A stretch of DNA of 64,000 nucleotides from Uloborus plumipes (lineage: Eukaryota; Arthropoda; Arachnida; Araneae; Uloboridae). Below, piece by piece: positions 55,588 to 64,000 of the stretch. The stretch's first letter is position 1. Each line of letters opens with the position of its first letter. The stretch spans positions 30,710 through 94,709 of the forward strand of contig JAXGGA010003960.1 of assembly GCA_038373865.1 (NCBI GenBank). Direction: 5' to 3'. The translations under genes and the position numbers were made by a program. Under the pieces are notes generated by a model. The model did not search any database and was not told the origin of the DNA. It was given only the letters and a program-made list of their open reading frames with translations.

Positions 55588-56540
55588 AGTAAGTAGAAAT
55601 TGTTTTTTACTCCAATATACATGTTGATTTAATCATTTTCTTTTCAATAGCTTCATTTCTAGCGGTTGAGCTCAGAAAAATTAGTGAAAGATTTTTTAGT
55701 ATTATATTTCTTAACAGATACATTAAAGACAATAAAAAGCTATTGCTCAAATTTTCTTCAACGATTAGTTTTGTAATGAACTATTTAAAAGAAGAAACTA
55801 AATTAACTTTTTGTATTATAACTCAATTGCAGTCATTTTCTTCAATAGTTTGAAATTATTCGTTTTTATACAAATATTTTTTCCTGCTCTTTGTTTTCGT
55901 AAAAATTAGCGATCTCAGAAAGTTTGGTACAGTACATTAAAAATCTTAACGCACGACCCAAGAAATATAACATTTTTCCAATACTCGATTTACTCGAAAA
56001 TTATTACAACACTGAATTAAAGTAAGTAGAAAATGTTGTTTCTTCAATGCATTTTTAAATTTAAACATTTGCTTTTAAATAGATTCGTTTCTGGTGCTTG
56101 TGCGGGGAAAAAATCAGTAAAAGATTTTCTTAATAATTATATATTATAAAGATCCTTTTATCAGCATACACTAAAGACAATAAAAATATATTTATTACTT
56201 CACGCTGGCTTATCTAATATAAATAATGTTGCTATTTTTTCTCTCCAAAGAATATAATGCATATTTATTTTCCTTCAAATATTTTTACTGGAGATTTCTC
56301 CTGTACTAGGAATCCTGTTGTACAAAATTAATAAGAATTTTCTTTATACAAGATAAATTTTGAAATGAAATATTTATCAGGGAAAAATAAATTAGTTTCT
56401 TGTATTCTAAATTAATTGCTGTAAAAATATAAGCAAAAAAGTTTTAAATTTTTTGTTCCATAGTTTGAAATTTTTACATAAATATTATTTTCTTCTCTTT
56501 ATTTTCGTGAAAAATTGGTGATATCTGAAGTCAATTTAGT
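55540..56540. repeat. Diverged tandem repeats, period ~430-620 bp
   Basis: ttcgatttgtttggaaatta...gaattaaagtaagtagaa (55551-55598) recurs as ctcgatttactcgaaaatta...gaattaaagtaagtagaa (55984-56031), spacing 433 bp, and similarity goes on to attaaagacaataaaaa (55721 against 56170). A second stretch (agtttgaaattattcg, ctctttgttttcgtaaaaat) recurs 616 bp on. Weaker echoes appear to about 57300. Confidence 0.5.
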
Positions 56541-57562
56541 GTAGTACATGAAAAATTTTAGCTCACGTTAATGTTGTTTGTAAATATCTCTCCCTCAGTA
56601 CTTGAATAGTATTGTTTTGCAAATAATTTGTTCCTGAAAAATTCGCATGAGCTCTAATAATCTTAGTAAACGAATTATGTATTGAAATGCACCATATTAT
56701 TAGTTTGAAATGAAGTTTTTTCATTTGTATTCTTGAAAAATAATAAATGGCTCTGGAACAATAAACTTTAATTAATGAAGTATTTATCTGAAAAAAACTG
56801 ATTAGTTAAGTTCTTGCAACAAAATTGATCGACTATTTTAAGTTAAAAATGTATCTTTGTTTTTTTACGATCGAATGACTAAACGTTTTATTATTTACTT
56901 TCAAGGGATAATTTTTTTAGTTAAATAAATATCGTGTTTATAAAGTTTTGATTAAAAATTTCTCAATATAATTTGACTAATGAAAATTGCATCTAACTTC
57001 GTATAATTACCACATTTCATAGCATATCTGTTTACTCATAAAATACTCGAATATTTTTAGACGATTGTATGGATTTTTGTTATCTACCTTTAAATATAAT
57101 TTTAACCTTTTGTTTGCGTGAGCGAAAACTACTAACACATTTAACTGAATAGTTAAATGCTTTAAATTACAACATGGTCTTGAAACATAAAGTGATTTTA
57201 TTTAGGGAAAATACATACGTTACTTATTTTCTTGTTGTGTGCGTAGATTTTTCTTACTACTTTTTCAAAAGTATTTTTCTTAGATTTGTGTTTACGAGAA
57301 GTTAATAGTTATATTTTCAACAATAATATCAGTAAAATAATTAGCTGAACGCACATAAATACTAGTTCTTTGCTACCTAAACTATTACTCTACTCATATA
57401 ATTACAAAAATGTAAGTAAATTCTGGTTATGAAAGTAGTTACTTTATATTTACGTTCAAAGGGTTCTTTTCCTTCGCGAGTGAAATTACGAAGTATATTA
57501 AAAAAAGAAACTTAGTTAATAATCTATTTATTAAACTATAACCAATTTACTTCAATTACATG

Positions 57563-60500
57563 CAGGGTCGGACTGGGCCCTAAAAAAGGCGCACACCCCA
57601 AGTTTCTGAGGGCGCATGCCAACCGGGGGGGGGGGGGGAATTCCGCAATCACTGAAAATATGTTTAATTTTTCTTCCACACCATTCAATGCAAATTAAAT
57701 ACACAAAACAATAATAATTTAAGAAATGATGAGTATTATATTTATAACAAGAAACTATTTGAGTTCAAATAAAAAAAATAATTATGAAAAAGGTAATTCG
57801 CATTCCTGATTAGTTTAATAGCTGCATTGTTTTACAATAAACTGCTTACAAAAACCAATTATTGAAAATAATCTTAACTACATTAACAAAAATAAGCTAT
57901 AAGTATATGAACGATAAGATTATTTTACTAGCTGGGATTATCTATCTTTTCTTTGTTTCTCATGTGTCCCCTTGAATACAATTAAATACATTTAAATTTT
58001 AAATGCGAAGTTTATTTTCGTATCAGGTCGGCAATTCGGTCGGTTTTATTTATATTTTTTTTCTAATTTAATTTTGGTATAGAATGAAACTCTTACCACT
58101 ATTATGTATTGACCGCGTATGTATGTATGACCGCTAAAAATAACTGTATTTCTGCAATGGATTTATATTGTACATCGATACCAATGCTGATATTATTACC
58201 AAATAAATACATGAAACATAAGGAAATAACTATTTAAAAGCTGCCGTACACGATTTCTTAAGTACGTCTTGTATCCAATGTATAAAAAATTATGATTTTT
58301 TCAAAACAAGTTTTTAAAAAATCGGATTTTTTTTATTTAAATCCGGCTTTTAAAATTTTAATCGAATTATTTTTCATGACTTTAGAAACTTATGCTATGA
58401 ATTAATTTACAGTTATAAATGTAATTTAATTTTCAATTGATATTTAAAAAAAAATCACAACTATTATATTTTGAGTGTCATTTCACCAACAAGCTTTCGG
58501 AGAGTGATGTAAAATCAAACTATAATCTGATCTCCATGGAAACCTAACTCGGTAAACCTAAAATAAATGAATTGAATCAGCAGTTTCCATGGAGACGATG
58601 CAAAATTTGTGACCTTGATGCGCCTATTTAAAGTATCACACTATAATACAAGTTCACATGATTCAAATCAAATTTTGTATAGATAGCATAGTAGCACGCT
58701 ATGAATACACATAAACAGAGGTAAATAAATAAATTGGCTTTTGGCAAACACCTTTCATAATCTTCCATAAGCTGACTTCTTTTACATTAAAAATTGCTTT
58801 TTTTTCCCTGTAATTCCGAAACACATTTCTGCAGTTTCCTGCCGATTTATGCTTTCTAAGTTTATTTTTTCTACTTTTTAAATTAGATTGTTACATGAGA
58901 TAAAATCATGAGAAGATATTTAAATAAAGAAAAACAAATCATAAATTTAATTTTTTTTTTCGATTAAAATAAATTTTATTGATAAAAATATAAGATTTTT
59001 TTCAAAATAAGTTTTACTCTTTAAGTAATCTCTTAAAGTAATGGTATTTTCAAATCAGACAGCTACCCATTTTTATTTGCCAGCTTGCTGGTAAAAGTAT
59101 GACAAAATCGTTAAGTATGACGTTTTTAATAACGTAATATGTTCATTTATTGTATAATTATAGTAAAAATATTGTATAAACTTCAATCTTTTCAATTGAT
59201 GATTTTTTAAAAATATTTATTAATGAGTACACGCTTTAGATTGTTTTACAACAACTCATGGTTGAAGCAATATTAATTTTAATTTTCCTTTTTCGAATTT
59301 ATAAAAAAAATGCACACACTACAGCAACAGGCCTAATTTTGTAGAACTTTTCTGCACACCCATTTTTTTAGCTTGGTGCCTATTGTTTTCATTAAAAATT
59401 TGCCCATTGTTTTCATTTAAAAAAAAAGAAAGTCCTAAATACAGTGACTCAGTTACTAATAGAGAAAACAATAACTACGAATTTAAAAATGCCTACTGAC
59501 CAAGAAAATGGAATTTCTAGATTGAGTAAGGAGATAATCAGAATGGATAAAAATGATAAAAGTGAGGGAAAACTTTAGAAGCAAAATCAATATAACAAAG
59601 AATGATATTACTAAGAAAAATTCACAGCAGATGAAATTAAAAATGTTCAAGGAGATTTCTAGGGTTTAATTAGGGGATGCACCGATAAGCAAATTGGACA
59701 ATTACCGATTATTAGGCTATTGATAATCGGCCGATTAATCGGCGGAGCCGATTAATGGTAAGGATGACTTTTTCTACTACCAAATTTAGCATCACTGTTT
59801 TTTATCTTATACAATTCCAAATTTAGAAATCGCAAGTAATTTATTTCTGAGATAAGTTTTTTTTTTCATTTTCCTAAGTTTCGTAAAATAATTTCAATAT
59901 TTTGTCAAATTTCTTAGAACCAATTTTCATATTATTGTCAATAATATTATTAACACATTGTTAGTTATGTTAATTGGACATAAAAATTCACAAAAAAGGG
60001 GAAGGGGGAGTCTGTGATGAGCACTTCAATTTAGGAGTACTTTTAATTCATATTTTTTAATAATTAGAAATTTAATTCAATACTTTTATTCGTTGAAAAT
60101 TAGAGGTCATCTAAAAGCACTGTACTAAAGAGAAAAATATTGTCACATGAAAAATGTGTTGCAAAATTGTCTATGGATATTTATTCAAAGTTGGAGAATT
60201 AATTTAAAACAAAACTTTACCTCAACTGTGCGGATTTTTATTACTGTTAATTCCATCATTTATCATAGTTTCTTACTGACGGAATACTTTAAAGAATAAA
60301 ATTAAAAAAATATTTTTTCGGCCGATTAATCAGCCCGATTTTGCTGATCATTGACAATCGGCAAAGTGGCCGATTAATCGGGTGCATCCTCGTTTAAGAA
60401 AAAAATAGGTTTTAAAAATCAATGATTTTTTTTTAAAATCATTTGATTTAAACCGCAGTTTAACTCACTGATTCAAATCGACACCCTAAATTTCTCTAAT

Positions 60501-62557
60501 ATAATTCTACCTTTGCAAATAAAAACAACGTTTAAGAATAAACTAGGAACTTTTTCCCATAAACCCTCAACATACCTGCTCTCATTGTTCAGAAGAAATT
60601 ATCGAAGAGAAAAGATTTTTCTCGTTTCTGTCAGAAATAGACAAAGTGCTGACAGTGTTTTCTAGAAGCACTATTTTTTTTTAAATCAGACACGTGTTGC
60701 GAGATTACAAGGAACTCTTTCTTCAATGCAGAGAAAAAAACACGTGTGGGTGAAAATATCTGACAGAGATTCCCGAATGTCTTTACATCCATAGCTCACT
60801 TCTTTTTGCATTGAAGAAATATATCCTCGTAGCCCCGAAACGCATCTCTCTTTCTCCCTTTTTTTACGCTTATTCATGCTTCTTCAAAGTAGTTTCATAT
60901 CTTAATTCTTACTTACCTAAACAAAGTATTTTAAGTTATTTCGTAACCTCAATTCGTCTAAAAATCTACCAAAATTTAAGTGGAAATCCTTAGTTACACA
61001 TCAAGATGAAGTATGAATATTTTTCTACATAAAGTATTAAGTTTCATATAAGAAATTAGTTTTTATTTCGAACGGGAATTCTCAAGCATTGACCGTTGAC
61101 CGGTCCTCATAGATTTCCCTCTGTCCGCGTTAAAAAATTTCCCCTTTTCAAAACACAATAATGATAGCATTTTATACAATTTTTACGCTAATGTTTTGAT
61201 TATTTTTTTATTTTCAGATTTAGGGGTTCATTTGCAATAAAGCAGCTTCACATTTAAATATTGTATCTTAAAGGTTCATTTACAATCTTTAAGTGTGATT
61301 GGTTACTTAAATCATAATAAAATCTTAGAAATAACTTTTGTAAAAGTTTTTTAATACCAAATAGTTTTATCGAATTTTTAAAAAAATATAGCTTCTCCGT
61401 TCTTAGAAGTTTTTTCGCAAAATTTTACCGTTCCTCCTATTGAGAAACTGATTTGGAGTTCATATGACCCTTTCACAAAAACAAAGCGCACCTTTAACGC
61501 TTCATTGAACAATTTTTTATTTCAAAATTATTCTTTTATTTTTTACTTAAAAAATCTATAATATTTTTTATGTAAAATTGTCAGCAAAATTTTTCAAATA
61601 CTTTCGTTTTGAAGCAAATTAGAAAAGAGAGAAATATATTTTAGCAAAATAATAATAATAATGAATAATAAATAGCTAAAGGAAAATATAAAACAGCAGG
61701 GGAAAAATTATAGCTGGAAAAAAAAAAGTGATGTTTCAAAAAAAAAAATTTTTTTTTCGCTCTTTTAAAAACGGTTTTCTAAAAAATGACACAAAAGTAA
61801 ATCAAAGCATGGCAAACAATAGATAAAAATCGGTTTCATTTCTCACCTAAATCATAGAGATGCCCAATAGCCGAAAAAATAACTTCTGTTTTTCATAAAT
61901 CGCACCAGAGCTCCAAATAGTAAACTAAATTTGACTGAAATGATAAGGAAATGGCTAGTCTGTGGAGTCACGATCACTCCCGAATCGCTCGCCCCCCCCC
62001 CCGTTTTTGTCTTGTTTTCCCTTTTTTTAGATCACTGGCGTAAAGCTTAAGCCATAGTTATGCCCAGGGCCTACCGCCTACTCTCTTGTTGTATGTTTTC
62101 CAGCCTAAGTTGTATGTTTTCCAGCCAGCTTGTTTACATCTTATCTTAACTCCCCACTTTGCCATTGTCTGCTTATACACAGTATTCTGAGATCCAAACA
62201 CGCCGTTGCAAAATGGGAACAGGGGAGCACTTGGGTCTAATCTTTCGGCAATAAAACCATAAAACTGTCCCGATTCCGTAGAAAATGTCGAGTAATCATT
62301 CAAGGTCGAACATACAAGCATTGATTTTGGCGCTCCGGGTGGTTACTCGACCTTTTGCTGGGTATTGTTTGCAACTGAAAGCAACACTAACTCACTGTGT
62401 GTGGTACATCATGTCGCTTTCGAAGCAGCGTTGGATAACTTACGCTCTCATTTTCTGATCAAGATATTTTTTAGTTTCGGAGAAGGCGTCCGTATTGTTC
62501 AATAAGAAGGGCGCATCTGCCCTAGGGCTTGCGGGCAGGCGGGCCAGTCCGAGCCTG
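57563..62557. mobile_element. hAT element, 5.0 kb, perfect 8-bp target duplication ATTACATG
   Basis: Ends cagggtcggactgggccc and (inverted) caggctcggactggcccg; ATTACATG at 57555-57562 and 62558-62565. G/C-rich subterminal parts (ggcgcatgccaaccggggg left, cagatgcgcccttctt right) share ggcgcat words. The interior is AT-rich with a nested hAT MITE (59672-60391). I find no transposase; the 87-residue frame 62058-62321 (minus) near the right end is of unknown nature and contains an 18-bp tandem copy (ttgtatgttttccagcc, 62088-62124). Confidence 0.9.
59672..60391. mobile_element. Nested hAT MITE with GATTAATCGGCC repeats (720 bp)
   Basis: Left end aggggatgcaccgataag and right end cgattaatcgggtgcatcct c are inverted partners. 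Both subterminal parts repeat ccgattaatcgg. gtttaatt before and gtttaaga after match at 6 of 8, a decayed 8-bp duplication. This terminal type is widespread among animal hAT MITEs. Non-coding. Confidence 0.7.
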
Positions 62558-62574
62558 ATTACATGTAATATATA

Positions 62575-64000
62575 CAGGGTGAGTTCGATCGAATCTGCAA
62601 TACGAAAAGGGGTGATAGAAGAGCCCAAGTGGAGTATAGAACCACCCATTAGCGGTGTCAATTCGTAACCGTAACCGAGTTATGGTATATTTAAGGAAAA
62701 TTCGCAAAAAAACAAAATTCTGAGAAAAAGACCAATTTCTGAAGTTTCTGTTGGGTATACGCACAAAATAAGCACATATTTCAAAAGAGCAGAAAAAATC
62801 CTTTAAAATGACATCTTTTTCATCAGGATAGTCGCACTTTATAGCGAGTTACAAGCTTTCAAACACTGGAAACACTCAAAAATGATATTTCATTAAACTT
62901 TTCAGTCAAAAATTTCAGAAACAACCGTATGAGCTACAACCGGTCAAATGCACCAAAAACTTTCCCATTTCACTAGCTTTCAGATGATACAACAGAAAAT
63001 TATATTGGGCTTCAAGTTCAGCAGATATTCTGGCTTTTGTTTGAAACAGTATGAAAATCGTCTTTTGTCAGAATATGGAAACCAGCAAAGAGTCAGACTT
63101 TTATGTTCTAAATTTTCTATTTCATGTAAGTGTACTGGTTTAGTTATTCAAGAAAAGGAAAATTTTATAACTAAATATTAAATTGTAACACTTTATTAAG
63201 TTAATAATCACAACAGAAGATAACACGTAGAAACAAAGGAAGCATTACTTTAACGCGCTTTTCACAAAGAAAAATTCAAAATTAAATGAGTTACACTAAC
63301 ATCTATGAGTACATTTACATGTAAACAATCCTCAACATTTCCCAGAGCTACTGAAATTATCATCCCCCACACCGGATAGATGCCCTTGGCCTTTTAAGAG
63401 CAAAAACTACCGTTACTCTCAATGAAATTTCATTTCTCACTTTTGCTACTGCTCCATCAAGCCAAATGCGCAAGTCCTGCAAACTGGTTGCATCTGAGCA
63501 GTAAACTGCTTGTTTCAAGAATCTCCAAACAAAGAAGTTCACTGGCGTCAGGTCTGGTGATCTAGGTGGCCAAGGAATAGGACCCAAATGACAGGATGAA
63601 TGGACTCTATGAAATGAAATTTCATAGAGAGCGACGGTAGTACTCGCTCTTAAAAGGCCAAGGGCATCTATCCGGTGTGGGGGATGATAATTCCAGTAGC
63701 TCTGTGAAATTTTGAGGATTGCTTACATGTAAATGTACTCATAGATGTTAGTGTAACTCATTTAATTTTGAATTTTTTTTTTGTCAAAAGCGCGTTAAAG
63801 TAATGCTGCCTTTGTTTCTACGTGTTGTTATCTTCTCTTGTGATTATTAATTTAATAAAGTGTTACAATTTAATATTTAGTTATAAAATTTTCCTTTTCT
63901 TGAATAAATAAACCAGTACACTTACATGAAATAGAAAATTTAGAACATAAAAGTGTGACTCTTTGCTGGTTTCCATATTCTGACAAAGGACGATTTTCAT
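62575..64000 (-). mobile_element. Palindromic mariner-like element, cut by the window end
   Basis: Starts cagggtgagttcgatcgaat after TATA, only 9 bp from the end of the hAT duplication. 63051-63436 is matched in inverted orientation by 63611-64000 (e.g. ggatagatgcccttggcc at 63374 against ggccaagggcatctatcc at 63656), about 95% identical by eye. The 174-bp spacer carries a transposase C-terminus. Both arms hold the same 3' coding end and 3'UTR, so this is two copies of one element end facing each other. The right tip should lie ~475 bp beyond the window. Confidence 0.75.
63360..63600 (-). pseudogene. C-terminal remnant of a mariner-like (IS630/Tc1) transposase
   Basis: About 75 residues on the minus strand: WPPRSPDLTPVNFFVWRFLK followed by a helical tail (SLQDLRIWLDGAVAKV). 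Active relatives have TPLDFFLWG, with the third catalytic Asp in the position that is Asn here (TPVNFF), so even this fragment is inactivated. The first two catalytic residues are absent. The last ~25 residues lie inside the inverted arm. Confidence 0.7.

Noticed and set aside
62058..62321. 87-codon minus-strand frame in the hAT right end
   Set aside because: It looks less random than most and is mentioned as worth a search, but it contains an 18-bp tandem copy and no known motif, so I do not call it a gene.

Overview
This is a eukaryotic nuclear window: AT-rich, saturated with transposable elements, and carrying one recognisable host gene split by very long introns. The gene is the anaphase-promoting complex subunit APC10/DOC1 on the minus strand. 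It has three coding exons (21937-21853, 9756-9594, 2293-2008), introns of about 12.1 and 7.3 kb with GT-AG borders, and an encoded protein of 177 residues. Gene structure and the mix of DNA transposons, Helitron, non-LTR fragments and tRNA-like SINE heads suggest an arthropod, and I would guess an arachnid. That guess rests on memory of such repeats, not on a search.

Layout. 1-1860 is 3' flank. 1864-21945 is APC10 with TE-filled introns: an RNase H fragment at 2.7-3.3 kb, a TIR MITE at 6 kb, a broken ZMYM/TTF-type hAT relic at 12.1-14 kb, and a 5.4 kb hAT with an 8-bp target duplication at 15670-21077 that holds two further elements. 22349-22737 holds two abutting Harbinger-type MITEs that share a TAA. 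23635-27808 is a 4.2 kb foldback element invaded by 'ACCGACTTC' repeats and a long-hairpin MITE. 29877-34516 is the most interesting part. It is a long-TIR element whose arms are built of ~160-bp tandem repeats. Its interior holds a broken PIN/XPG-like plus CXC-type gene (an architecture I associate with Academ transposons). An intact Tc1-family element (31976-33395, 343-aa transposase, perfect 49-bp TIRs) is inserted into that gene. Flanks of the outer element rejoin into a recognisable repeat unit once the element and one ATT are removed.

35257-36047 is a short Helitron with its canonical ends. 38-46 kb holds palindromic MITEs, tRNA-like SINE heads, a non-LTR RNase H remnant and two ~375-bp direct copies of its 3' tail, each carrying the same small TIR element. 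46249-47614 is a hAT-Charlie-like deletion derivative with a perfect 8-bp duplication. 50749-51281 is a broken copy of a multicopy protein family of unknown function. 53.3-54.6 kb holds two hairpin MITEs. 55270-55587 looks like a plus-strand TATA promoter with a 5'UTR exon ending in a strong splice donor, followed by diverged tandem repeats. 57563-62557 is a 5.0 kb hAT with a perfect 8-bp duplication and no transposase I can recognise. From 62575 to the window end lies one side of a long palindromic mariner-like element.

Apart from APC10 and perhaps the 55 kb promoter, the content is mobile DNA at several depths of nesting. Only the Tc1-type transposase looks capable of making a full-length protein. 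All identity figures are by eye and family names are from memory.
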